Assembly (NCBI GenBank): GCA_963665005.2
Contig: CAXXTQ010000001.1
Coordinates: 2,480,001 to 2,544,000, forward strand
Length of the DNA: 64,000 bases
Direction of reading: 5' to 3'
From: G963665005 sp963665005
GTDB taxonomy: Bacteria; Bacillota; Clostridia; Christensenellales; SZUA-584
Below the pieces are notes generated by a model. It saw nothing but the letters and a program-made list of their open reading frames with translations. It had not been told where the DNA came from and did no database searches. A program made the translations under genes and the position numbers. Positions within the stretch are counted from its first letter, which is position 1. Every line of letters starts with the position of its first letter. This document shows positions 54,029 through 61,862 of the stretch, one piece after another.

Positions 54029-55879
54029 CTAATCCATACCGTGCCCATCCCAGATTCCTTTGCCTTGTTCGATAACAATCTGGTAAACGATTTCAGCTAC
54101 TTCGTCGGTAGATAAATCGTTATTTATCGACGATCCAATAGCTATCCCAATTGCATTGTTTTGCAAATCCATATTCGTTGCATTATACAATGTTGTTTTT
54201 AGATATTCTTCATTAGAATCATTTTTCGGCTTATTCTCATGAGCACTTGCGAACATAATCGCAAGATCCGGGCCAAGTGAACGGCTGTTCAAAGCTTGCC
54301 AAATCGCATGTTTGAATGCGTTAGCTTCTGTTGTATCTTCATTCCACGACTTCCCAAAATATTGTTTCGTGAACTTCTCTGCAAGTGTTTTATTATCATT
54401 TACCTTAAAAGCTGCTAAAGGATTAGAGACTGCTAATGCTGCTTCTCCTATTGATAATTTCCCTATTTCTCCGGTGATACCAGAAACAACTTCCTCTGGA
54501 GTTAATGTGTATTTTTTTATTGCATCTTGAAATTCCTTATTATTACAAATCTCTTGAACATTTGAATCTATCCCGTTCTCCTCTTTCGCCGCAACCACGT
54601 CACCATTATTTTCATTATCTTCAGGTCCACCAGAACCATAAAATGCAGCATTTTCTCTTTCTAACGCTTTTATCTCATCTTCCAATTGCTGTATTTCATC
54701 GAGACCATTATTATAATTTTGTTGATGTTGGTCAAACTCATCTCCATTTACTGCTCCTGATGTTAACAAAGCATAGCTTTCATTAATCTCTTTTTTTCTT
54801 TGTTCAATCTTTTTTTGAATTTGCTCAATCTGCTGCGTATATCCTTCCTTCTCATCGTCTGTCACGCTAGCACCTAAAAAAGCCGAAGCCTTTCCTTTTA
54901 CCCCTTCAAATAAATCGGTTTTTGTGTCTGCCATCAAATACTGCCTCATGTCCTTCGGCTTTTCGTTAGGGTCTATAATATACGGCTGCGGATTAATTCC
55001 CTTTTCATCAAAATATCCTACATCAAACGGCGACTGCCCTTTGGGATATAGCCTTATATCTTCCATTGTTCCTCGCGGTTTTGTGTTCGGCACTTCCCTT
55101 GCTTCACCGTTCGGCGCCACTTCGTATGTTTTACCGTTAAAATTTATCGTTTTTTCGCCCCAATCCATATTAAATCCCTTATCGGGCTTAGTTGTTACTC
55201 TCTTACCATCCGGAAGTGTATATTCTTTATTGCTCCAATCCATATCAAATCCCTTATCTGGATTCATTATTACTCTTTTACCATCCGGAAGTGTGTATTC
55301 TTTTTCGCCCCAATCCCTGTCAAATCCCTTGTCTGGCATTATTTTGACTGGTGTACCGTCCGGAAGTGTGTATTCTTCATCGCCTTTATCCCTATCAAAT
55401 CCCTCGTCGGGCTTTATCTTATATTTATCTATATCCCAAAAATCATACGAAAAGTTAGGGTTATTACCCTCGCCGATAAGCATGTTTTCGCTGCCCGATT
55501 TGCCTTCGCTCCCTATACCCATTGCGCTGTAATATCTATCTTTTAAAACCGCTTTCTCTTTCTCAAGCTGCGCCTGCCTCTCGGCAAGTTCGTCAAGCTT
55601 TTTGCCGTCCTGCTCATATACCATTGTGTGATACTGCTGCTTATGAAGTTTTGCCAGTTCGTCATCATAGCCCGCTATTTCATTTCTGAATTCGTGCAGG
55701 TACTTCGGCTTTGTTTGCTTTTTCGGTATTATACCATAATCTGGCTGTTTTGTATAGAACGAACTATCGCCCCCCGACGGCGCCCTGCCTAAAAGATTAT
55801 CATAATCTGCGTACGAAGATTGTCTCGAATCTGCGGGCGAAGGCTGCTCGATAAGATTACCATAACTGGTTTGGGACAA
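54029..55879 (-). CDS. Polymorphic-toxin-like paralogue 1 with HxxxW/AHE C-terminal domain
   Basis: A 616-residue protein with no signal peptide or membrane helix. Layout: N-terminal region shared with paralogue 2 from about residue 45 (DYGIIPKKQTKPKYLHEFR, ELAKLHKQQYHTMVYEQDGKK, coiled-coil rich); about four 25-residue repeats (PDKGFDxDWGxKEYTLPDGKRV, about 153-252); a second shared block ending YLMA near 316; a coiled coil (about 350-425); then a C-terminal domain with ANAFKHAIWQALNSRSLG, FASAHE and LQNNAIGIAIGSS. That pattern resembles the helical domain catalogued as DUF6973 in polymorphic toxins. The only available start is TTG, in frame with an upstream 36-codon ORF and separated from it by one TAG. 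It ends in TAG and is followed by two putative immunity genes. Whether it is loaded in virions is unknown. Confidence 0.75.
   Translation of the reverse strand: MSQTSYGNLIEQPSPADSRQSSYADYDNLLGRAPSGGDSSFYTKQPDYGIIPKKQTKPKYLHEFRNEIAGYDDELAKLHKQQYHTMVYEQDGKKLDELAERQAQLEKEKAVLKDRYYSAMGIGSEGKSGSENMLIGEGNNPNFSYDFWDIDKYKIKPDEGFDRDKGDEEYTLPDGTPVKIMPDKGFDRDWGEKEYTLPDGKRVIMNPDKGFDMDWSNKEYTLPDGKRVTTKPDKGFNMDWGEKTINFNGKTYEVAPNGEAREVPNTKPRGTMEDIRLYPKGQSPFDVGYFDEKGINPQPYIIDPNEKPKDMRQYLMADTKTDLFEGVKGKASAFLGASVTDDEKEGYTQQIEQIQKKIEQRKKEINESYALLTSGAVNGDEFDQHQQNYNNGLDEIQQLEDEIKALERENAAFYGSGGPEDNENNGDVVAAKEENGIDSNVQEICNNKEFQDAIKKYTLTPEEVVSGITGEIGKLSIGEAALAVSNPLAAFKVNDNKTLAEKFTKQYFGKSWNEDTTEANAFKHAIWQALNSRSLGPDLAIMFASAHENKPKNDSNEEYLKTTLYNATNMDLQNNAIGIAIGSSINNDLSTDEVAEIVYQIVIEQGKGIWDGHGMD
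55130..55425 (-). repeat. 75-base in-frame tandem repeats in paralogue 1
   Basis: Three clear units and a diverged fourth, each coding PDKGFDxDW...EYTLPDGKRV. Paralogue 2 keeps a single related unit (NKGLNLDKGSKTI). Confidence 0.9.
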
Positions 55880-55894
55880 CTTCTCTAAATTTCT

Positions 55895-56005
55895 CTACTC
55901 AGGACGTCTTCCCGAACCTTTTAGTCTATCCTGCTTGCTTGCTAATTTATCTCTTCTCTTCTTTTCCTCTTCATCATCTTCAAACCATAATGGAAATTTT
56001 GACAT
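55895..56005 (-). CDS. 36-residue ORF in frame ahead of paralogue 1
   Basis: It starts MSKFPLWFEDDEEEKKRR and ends GSGRRPE, then TAG. The ribosome site GAGGA is six bases before ATG, better than any site for the downstream TTG. After TAG, the codons AGA AAT TTA GAG AAG lead straight into the TTG of paralogue 1 in the same frame. It is either a small independent leader gene or the true N-terminus of the large protein interrupted by an amber codon. Highly charged, no family recognised. Confidence 0.6.
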   Translation of the reverse strand: MSKFPLWFEDDEEEKKRRDKLASKQDRLKGSGRRPE

Positions 56006-56033
56006 ATCTTATTCCTCTTTTCTTAATTTTTTA

Positions 56034-56062
56034 ATTCAAAAAAACGAGCCTTTGCGCCCGTT
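56034..56062 (-). terminator. Terminator ending the lysis genes, ahead of the island
   Basis: On the minus strand: ACGGGC, GCAAAG, GCTCGT with one G-U pair, followed by TTTTTTT. Confidence 0.75.
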
Positions 56063-56141
56063 CTGCTCATTATCATTATATTTATTGTCTCATAAAAGAC
56101 CGCTCATAATCGCTCAAGTTTTAACCTCATGCTATTACGGT

Positions 56142-56166
56142 GTCATCCTGAACGAAGTGAAGGATC
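56142..56166. repeat. Interspersed palindrome-like repeat
   Basis: GTCATCCTGAACGAAGTGAAGGATC, with ATCCT/AGGAT arms. I recall close variants (GTCATTCTGAGCGAAGCGAAG) scattered in intergenic DNA of many Firmicutes and other bacteria. It sits in a 188-base gap between holin and leader ORF. Confidence 0.65.
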
Positions 56167-56193
56167 TTTCACAACCGCGCTTTTCTAATATCC

Positions 56194-56487
56194 TTACAGC
56201 ATTTTTAAGGCGTCCTGCTTTTTGTCGCAAAACGCCTTTTTAAAATCGCCGTTGTTGCCGTTTTGCACCATACCATCGCCTATGATAATACATGTCCCGA
56301 GAGTAAGGCGAACAAGCTCTTTTGTCTCTTTCGAGCTTTTTTCAAGCATTTCTATTTTCTGCTCATTGTCTGCCGTCTTTTGCGCTTCCTTTTTGCTCTT
56401 TTTCCTGCTGCCTGCTATGCCGCCCACAACCGCGTTAATCAAAATCATAACGGCGCCTACGCAAACTCCGGTTATAATTCCGTCCAT
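56194..56487 (-). CDS. Holin-like phage protein
   Basis: A 97-residue protein with one N-terminal membrane helix (GIITGVCVGAVMILINAVVGGIAG), a basic stretch (SRKKSKKEAQK) and a helical tail. It fits a one-helix holin or spanin-like lysis factor beside the endolysin, which is directly upstream. The start used is the second ATG of MKMDG, nine bases after AGGGG. A longer frame would overlap the endolysin gene by 19 bases. The LLH-like gene at 50521 is a second candidate holin. Confidence 0.65.
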   Translation of the reverse strand: MDGIITGVCVGAVMILINAVVGGIAGSRKKSKKEAQKTADNEQKIEMLEKSSKETKELVRLTLGTCIIIGDGMVQNGNNGDFKKAFCDKKQDALKML

Positions 56488-56498
56488 CTTCATCACCC

Positions 56499-57404
56499 CT
56501 AAAAGAGCCGAGCCCATGTCACCGGCCCGACTATTCCGTCAATTTCCAATCCGTTTGCCTTTTGATACGCTTTTACTGCCGCCTGCGTCTTTTTACCATA
56601 AATACCGTCAATTACGCCCGGATCAAACCCATTTTTAACAAGCGCCTTTTGCACTGCCCTAACATCGTCGCCTATTATATAAGGGCTTGTCTTTTTCAGC
56701 TTTCTTGTATATGCCGGAATCTGTCCGCTCTCTTGCCCTAAAACATTGAGCCTGCCGTATCTGTTCCATCCCGTTTTGCATATGCTTTCGCGAATAACAC
56801 CGTAGTCTCTTCCCTTAGCGTGCACAACACTTCCGTCGCCCATATACACGCCGACATGATGCATCTTGTTCTTTGTGCTGTACTTTTTAAATACCAAATC
56901 TCCCTTTATAAGGTCGTTTTTGCTGATAGGTGTGCAATGATGAAAATACAAACCATTCGCCGTGGTGTCTTTTTCTATCATGCCTTTCTCGAGAAGATAC
57001 GCCACGATAAGCCCGCTGCAATCATATGCGACAAGCGTTTGCCCGTTTTTCATATGCTTTTCATACTGCGCAAGCGCCCTTTTGTAGTTTTTCTCAGAGT
57101 TCTCGAGCCTTTTTATAAGGCTTTGTGTCATAGCTTGTCCCTGTGCGCCCCAAACATAAAGGCATCCTTGGCGTGAATCTATATACGCCAAAAACTTATC
57201 TCTTCCGCTCGTCTGCTTATCCCAATCCTCTTCTTCAACAAGGCCTGCGGCATCTTCGCTTTTAATGCGCCCCAAAATATAAGCGATTATTATATCGTCT
57301 TGCTCCTCGCCTAGAACGAGCGCCCTTTCGCCGCATTCTAATGCGCCTATCAATATATTTCTGTCTCTTCCGTATACAGGAATTTTACATTTAGCTGTTT
57401 TCAT
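56499..57404 (-). CDS. Phage endolysin, NlpC/P60 plus PG_binding_1
   Basis: A 301-residue lysin. Residues about 1-65 are a beta-rich domain. An NlpC/P60 cysteine-peptidase domain (about 75-235) has TLVAYDCSGLIVAYL (nucleophile Cys), MHHVGVYMGDGSVVHAKG (His) and GDLVFKK. The C-terminal PG_binding_1 domain (about 240-301) reads IIGDDVRAVQKALVKNGFDP, IDGIYGKKTQAAVKAYQ and DGIVGPVTWARLF. It should cleave peptide stems in the host wall at lysis. The ribosome site is AGGAGAAGAGAA. No signal peptide is present, so export needs the holin. Confidence 0.92.
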   Translation of the reverse strand: MKTAKCKIPVYGRDRNILIGALECGERALVLGEEQDDIIIAYILGRIKSEDAAGLVEEEDWDKQTSGRDKFLAYIDSRQGCLYVWGAQGQAMTQSLIKRLENSEKNYKRALAQYEKHMKNGQTLVAYDCSGLIVAYLLEKGMIEKDTTANGLYFHHCTPISKNDLIKGDLVFKKYSTKNKMHHVGVYMGDGSVVHAKGRDYGVIRESICKTGWNRYGRLNVLGQESGQIPAYTRKLKKTSPYIIGDDVRAVQKALVKNGFDPGVIDGIYGKKTQAAVKAYQKANGLEIDGIVGPVTWARLF

Positions 57405-57443
57405 TATTCTCTTCTCCTCATCTTTAAATTTTATTATATTTTC

Positions 57444-57809
57444 TTATAATCCCAAAATATAGGCTCGTACAAGGTCATCATCTGCTTCGTCGATATCCCC
57501 GTCACGGTCTACATCTGCTCTGTTCTGTTCTTCCTGATTCAATAAACTCAAACCAAGATAATGCAGCCTGATAAGCGTATAATCTGAAATGGAAATCGAG
57601 CCGTCATTGTTAACATCCCCGTATCTGCCGCCTCCGATAAATATTTTCTTGTTTATCGCTCCTTGATTCGGAGCTATCCATACGCCCGTTATCTCTTTAT
57701 TGATGCTGCCTTGTGCCGGAGCAATTTGAATTTTTTTTACAGCCTTATTTACGCTTCCCGGTGAAACTGCTATATGAATACCATACGGTATCGAATCGCC
57801 AACAGCCAT
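57444..57809 (-). CDS. Phage protein with C-terminal type I dockerin
   Basis: A 121-residue protein in two parts. Residues 1-60 have three short repeats of APxQGxINKxI kind. Residues about 63-121 form a type I dockerin: GDVNNDGSISISDYTLIRLHYLG and a second loop DVDRDGDIDEADDDLVRAYILG, both with the Ca-binding Asp/Asn pattern of duplicated F-hand repeats. Dockerins bind cohesin domains of cellulosome scaffolds or surface proteins with calcium. It lies among tail-fibre and lysis genes, 14 bases after the repeat fibre gene, with ribosome site AAGGAGG. Role as a virion adhesin is inferred. Confidence 0.85.
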   Translation of the reverse strand: MAVGDSIPYGIHIAVSPGSVNKAVKKIQIAPAQGSINKEITGVWIAPNQGAINKKIFIGGGRYGDVNNDGSISISDYTLIRLHYLGLSLLNQEEQNRADVDRDGDIDEADDDLVRAYILGL

Positions 57810-57823
57810 TGTAATTTCCTCCT

Positions 57824-58573
57824 TTATGCTTGATATGTTAAATAAATAGTACCTTTAGGGTATGTGCCTGCCGGCGGGCTGGCAGATGTTCCAAAAATAA
57901 CCGGGCATAATTGAACGGGCGCACATCCTGATACGTTTAAAACAAGCCTGTTGTTGGCTGTGTCATATGTTAAAGTATCGTCTGTGTCCAATGTTATAGT
58001 TTGTATTGTTCCAAGCTTTGTCGTAGTTACAGCGCCCGTGCCAATCTTAGTTTCTGTTACCGCTCCTGTTGCGAGGTGCTCGGCATCAATTGAACCGTCA
58101 ACATAATGTTCGCTGTCTATGCTGTCATCAGCAATTTTTGTGCCGTCAACGCTGTCCGCCGCCAAATGTTCCAAATCGATCGAACCGGCAGCATAATGCT
58201 CGCTGTCTATGCTGTCATTGGCTATTTCTGCGCCTGTGACACAATCGTCCGATAAATGATTGTTCTCAATAATATTATCGGTCAGCCCGCCCGAAACAAC
58301 CGCGTCTATCTGCGTTTTTAAATCGGCTAATTGATCATAAAGTGTAAGCCCTGAAACACCAGCTATTGCTGCGCTTCCTATGTTTTCTGCTCCGCTTGAT
58401 TCTGTAACGGCGTTTTCCAGCTCTGCCATTAAACCATTAAGCGCTTCTCTTAACTGGTTAAGCGGTGTTTGAATCTGCGCTCTTGCTTCTGCTTCGCTCT
58501 CGGGCGTTGCCGGATAGCTCGTCTCATTTGCTAATCCGTCTGCCGGATCAAATTCCATCTGTGTAAATGCCAT
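57824..58573 (-). CDS. Phage tail-fibre-like repeat protein
   Basis: A 249-residue protein. It starts with a helical attachment part (MAFTQMEFDPADGLANETSYPATPESEAEAR...), then a central region of repeated units DDSIDSEHYxxGSIDxEHLAxxxV, and a beta-rich C-terminus (TYDTANNRLVLNV). The short DSIDSEHY/GSIDAEHLA unit is seen in a number of phage fibre and collar proteins that end in a beta-helix. It starts within the same run as the nozzle gene (AAGGTAACGAT before ATG). Confidence 0.75.
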   Translation of the reverse strand: MAFTQMEFDPADGLANETSYPATPESEAEARAQIQTPLNQLREALNGLMAELENAVTESSGAENIGSAAIAGVSGLTLYDQLADLKTQIDAVVSGGLTDNIIENNHLSDDCVTGAEIANDSIDSEHYAAGSIDLEHLAADSVDGTKIADDSIDSEHYVDGSIDAEHLATGAVTETKIGTGAVTTTKLGTIQTITLDTDDTLTYDTANNRLVLNVSGCAPVQLCPVIFGTSASPPAGTYPKGTIYLTYQA

Positions 58574-58577
58574 ATCG

Positions 58578-60407
58578 TTACCTTTTTACCTTTCTGTTAA
58601 TAAAATAACTAATTCGTATTCCCGTAAGGCCGACCCCTCTGTTCGCTTCGCTGCCGGTTACCTTAATCTGTATAAAAGACACCATTCTCATTTTCAGCTT
58701 CATGGCAAATGTTTTCGCATATTTAATGATATTCCAGGTAAACGCCTCCCAGTTAAACTCACCCCAGTCAAAAGATTTGATGTCAATATTTTTGCTCATA
58801 AATTCGTCCGTTTTCTCATTGCCCACGCTCACGGTAACCTTTACATTTCCGTCGCTGCTAAAACTCGGGTAAACTTCCATAAAAGTTTTCAGTACCTGCG
58901 GCTTTCCTAAATCAAACGCTTTGGATACAAAATATGCGTTATACGCTTCGCCGAAATCGTTCTTGTTTTGTATAAACTTTACGATGCCCTCCGCGCAGCC
59001 GTAATGCAAACTCTCTCCCGAATAAAAAACGTTTGCGTTAATGCCCGAAAATCTATACCACGCAAGCCTTTTTTGCGCCTTTTCATAATCGGAATAGTTA
59101 TAATACGGCGTCTGTTCATAATCCCAAAGATATACGTATCCTCCGGCGCAAAGCCAGTAATATCTTGCATAGTCGCAAGAGCATGCCTGCTCCAAGCTGC
59201 TTTCGCTAAGCAGCAAGCTGTTAATATTGGCAGAAAGCGGCTTAACTGTGTTTTCGAGCTCGTTCGAGGTGCTTATAAGCATATGTACGCCGCTTTTCGA
59301 GTTCGCGAAGACAAGCTGGTTATCGACAAGCTGCACGCTTCCGGGCATATCACACCCTATCGCGCTGTTGCATTCTCTGACGGGGTAAAAAACGTCCTGT
59401 CCGTCAAAAACATAACCCACGGCAAATATAGAATTCTTTTTGAAGATAATCAGCTCTCCGTTCATCTTAGCCGCAGCTGTTATCGATTCGCTGTTTTGAT
59501 CGAGCAGCTCTTCGCTTGTATCGGGGAAATACGCCATACCGTAACTCTGATTCGCTCCTAAATCGCTGCGCCAGTAAGTGTACGGAAAGTCGCTGTTGCC
59601 CATTACAAAAACCCGCGTTCCGCCGTCTACTCCGCTGCTTTCGCCGCCAAAGGGCAGCCCGACCGTACACGAAGTTATCTTCGCTTTAGCGGCGGAATTC
59701 GCTTTAAACGCCGTAACCCAAACGTTGTTTGTGCCAGCTCCCGGCGCTCCGTGCGGACTTGTCCCGCCGCTGAAATTCACCGTTCCGTCTGTGCGGTTTA
59801 CAGTAAAATCTGTGCCCTCTGTTAAATCGGCCGCGTCGACGCTTACTAAAACTGTGTCGGCATCAAGCTCTGTTTGCGGCAGGCTGTACGTCGTGCTTGA
59901 ATCGTCGCCGTTGTAATGAACGGTAAACCCGCCGCCTATAAGATTGTAGCTTTCGTTGTCATCGCTTTCGCTCATATCCGGAGCTGTATTTATCATTACC
60001 ACAGGCGAATACGGCGTTACCTCACTTATCGTGTAATCAGCCGCTATTTTCCAAATTTCTGTGCCGTCAATATAAAAAAGTGTATCACCAAACTCGATAA
60101 ATACGCCTTTTCTCTCCTCAATACCGCCTCTTTTTTCAATCACGTTTTTTCCGTCCCAGCGATACAGTTTCTCTCCCGCATGCACCGCCTGATATCCATT
60201 GTATTTACCGGATATAGCATATACATCTCCGTCAAGCCCCTGCGTCACCAACTCCTGCCCGTCTCTTTTTGAAAGCACCTTGTCCCTAAACCAAAGGTTA
60301 AGCATATCCGGGCTTTGATTATCATTTATTCCATACTCCGGATCATGCGTGTTTATACCTCCGTTAAGGTCGGGAAGAGTAATTTCATTTATTGGACTCG
60401 CTCTCAT
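58578..60407 (-). CDS. Phage tail nozzle/stabilisation-like protein
   Basis: A 609-residue protein whose start (LPDLNGGINTHDPEYGINDNQSPDMLNLWF) is typical of short-tail phage stabilisation or nozzle proteins (P22 gp10, T7 gp12-like group). It is followed by beta-propeller-type repeats (YAISGKYNGYQAVHAGEKLYRWDG, VFIEFGDTLFYIDG, ELIIFKKNSIFAV) and a beta-rich tail. It probably completes the distal end of the short tail. The ribosome site is GAGGTGAGG. No sheath or tape-measure gene is seen around it. Confidence 0.82.
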   Translation of the reverse strand: MRASPINEITLPDLNGGINTHDPEYGINDNQSPDMLNLWFRDKVLSKRDGQELVTQGLDGDVYAISGKYNGYQAVHAGEKLYRWDGKNVIEKRGGIEERKGVFIEFGDTLFYIDGTEIWKIAADYTISEVTPYSPVVMINTAPDMSESDDNESYNLIGGGFTVHYNGDDSSTTYSLPQTELDADTVLVSVDAADLTEGTDFTVNRTDGTVNFSGGTSPHGAPGAGTNNVWVTAFKANSAAKAKITSCTVGLPFGGESSGVDGGTRVFVMGNSDFPYTYWRSDLGANQSYGMAYFPDTSEELLDQNSESITAAAKMNGELIIFKKNSIFAVGYVFDGQDVFYPVRECNSAIGCDMPGSVQLVDNQLVFANSKSGVHMLISTSNELENTVKPLSANINSLLLSESSLEQACSCDYARYYWLCAGGYVYLWDYEQTPYYNYSDYEKAQKRLAWYRFSGINANVFYSGESLHYGCAEGIVKFIQNKNDFGEAYNAYFVSKAFDLGKPQVLKTFMEVYPSFSSDGNVKVTVSVGNEKTDEFMSKNIDIKSFDWGEFNWEAFTWNIIKYAKTFAMKLKMRMVSFIQIKVTGSEANRGVGLTGIRISYFINRKVKR

Positions 60408-60459
60408 AACCTCACCTCTTTTTTATTTAAAATATCAATTTTTTTAATTTGTTTTTTAA

Positions 60460-61485
60460 TCATTCTGCATCTAATCCAATAACATCAGAAGCAAATACAA
60501 CTCTATGCTGAACTGTACCGCCTGTAAAACCTGTGATGCCTACACCTTTCACGCCCTTTACACCAGCATTAAAATAATTTACCGTAGAACCTGAGCCCGT
60601 TCTCCACGAAACACCGGTCTCTAATATATAAGGGCTTGAAGTTAATAATATATAGCTTGGAACCTTTCTCATTGGTATTTCAAAAGCATGCTGCATTTCA
60701 ATGCTTGTAGACGTTTTGAAAATTCCGCACACACCATCTCCCAAGATTCTATAATAACGCTGGCAGGCAGACATCTCCTCTTGAATTGTTTTAGGCTCAA
60801 ATTCTGTAGAAACGCTGCCTTTCTCAAGCTTTACCTGCGCAATGTCAAATGTACCCGACTGATGGCCAAGGCTGTCTGTGCGATAATCTCTATTGCTTCC
60901 ACAATCAAACCAATAATTTAACCTCACAAAACTATTTACTCCGATTAGCACACCATTTAACGACGATAATTCAAAGGACATTTCAAATTTCTGCCATGTG
61001 GAAGTTACTGAAATTTTTTGTGTAAATCGCTTATCAATTGTGCTGCCTCCCGCTCCAGCATATTGATAAACTTCTATTGATAAGTTTCTAGAAGCATCTG
61101 CTTTTGCCCAAAAACTTAGTACAACCGTTTCTCCGGCAAGAGTTCTAACATCTTCAATGCTTTGTGCTTTTAAACAATAATCTAAACTACCTGTTCCTGC
61201 AGTAACAATCGTTCTTGAATAAAATTTTGGATTATTCGGAACTTGTGTTTGCCCAACCGCAAATTCTTGTCTGCTGTGAACTTTGGTGCTTCCATTATGT
61301 TCGTTTATCCACCTATCGTCGCTGCCATACCCACTAGAACTTTGCGATACTCCTCTCTGCCAGATGTCAAAATTACCGTTAATTATATAATTCTTACCGG
61401 GCGGCGCATACGCTTGTCCCAGCTCTTTTATCTCATTTACCCGCCGGGACAGCCGCAAAAACTCCGCACTCGATACACTCCTCAT
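60460..61485 (-). CDS. Phage fibre/carbohydrate-binding-like protein
   Basis: A 341-residue protein. After a helical start (SSAEFLRLSRRVNEIKEL) comes a segment like GKNYIINGNFDIWQRG, DDRWI, the opening of carbohydrate-binding or head-decoration-type beta modules in phage fibres. A beta-rich middle with WAKADAS and VYQYAGAG, a QLEKGS-like VKLEKGSVSTEFEPK turn, and CQRYYRILG follow. These marks are typical for phage receptor-binding or tail proteins. Its place between connector and nozzle is unusual. It overlaps the connector stop by ATGA. Confidence 0.75.
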   Translation of the reverse strand: MRSVSSAEFLRLSRRVNEIKELGQAYAPPGKNYIINGNFDIWQRGVSQSSSGYGSDDRWINEHNGSTKVHSRQEFAVGQTQVPNNPKFYSRTIVTAGTGSLDYCLKAQSIEDVRTLAGETVVLSFWAKADASRNLSIEVYQYAGAGGSTIDKRFTQKISVTSTWQKFEMSFELSSLNGVLIGVNSFVRLNYWFDCGSNRDYRTDSLGHQSGTFDIAQVKLEKGSVSTEFEPKTIQEEMSACQRYYRILGDGVCGIFKTSTSIEMQHAFEIPMRKVPSYILLTSSPYILETGVSWRTGSGSTVNYFNAGVKGVKGVGITGFTGGTVQHRVVFASDVIGLDAE

Positions 61486-61862
61486 TGCAAACCACCTAAT
61501 ATCTCATACTCATCGATTATGTCCGCCTCATCCATGCGGATAGTGCGTATAAGCGAACGGTACATATAACTGTATTCGCTGTGCATATCTGCGTTTTTGT
61601 CCGCAAGCGCGAAGCTTGCCGCAAGCCCGTACGGCATGATTCTTGCCGCTGTGTCGTCACTTATTTCAAGCGTATCATCAAGTCCTGTTATACCGCCCGT
61701 AAGCGTAACCTGCTCATACCCCGCAAGTTCTTTTTGCAATATATCTAGTATCTTTGGCGCTCTGTCTGCGTAACTCTCCGCATATTCGGAGCTGACGCTG
61801 CCATCCGACTCAGTCTCGTCAATCAATGCAAGGCTTAGTTCATATACATCTCTAGCTGTCAT
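61482..61862 (-). CDS. Phage head-tail connector-like protein
   Basis: A 126-residue mostly helical protein: TARDVYELSLALIDETESDGSVSSEYAESYADRAPKIL, then AARIMPYGLAASFALADKN and YSYMYRSLIRTIR. The size and helix pattern resemble head-tail adaptors (gp6-like) that sit under the portal. It begins 10 bases inside the end of the 69-residue gene and ends in an ATGA overlap with the fibre gene. The family is assigned by pattern only. Confidence 0.7.
   Translation of the reverse strand: MTARDVYELSLALIDETESDGSVSSEYAESYADRAPKILDILQKELAGYEQVTLTGGITGLDDTLEISDDTAARIMPYGLAASFALADKNADMHSEYSYMYRSLIRTIRMDEADIIDEYEILGGLQ

Noticed and set aside
55130..55425. CRISPR-like or integron array
   Set aside because: Period is 75 bases with the entire unit conserved, in frame, coding for protein repeats.
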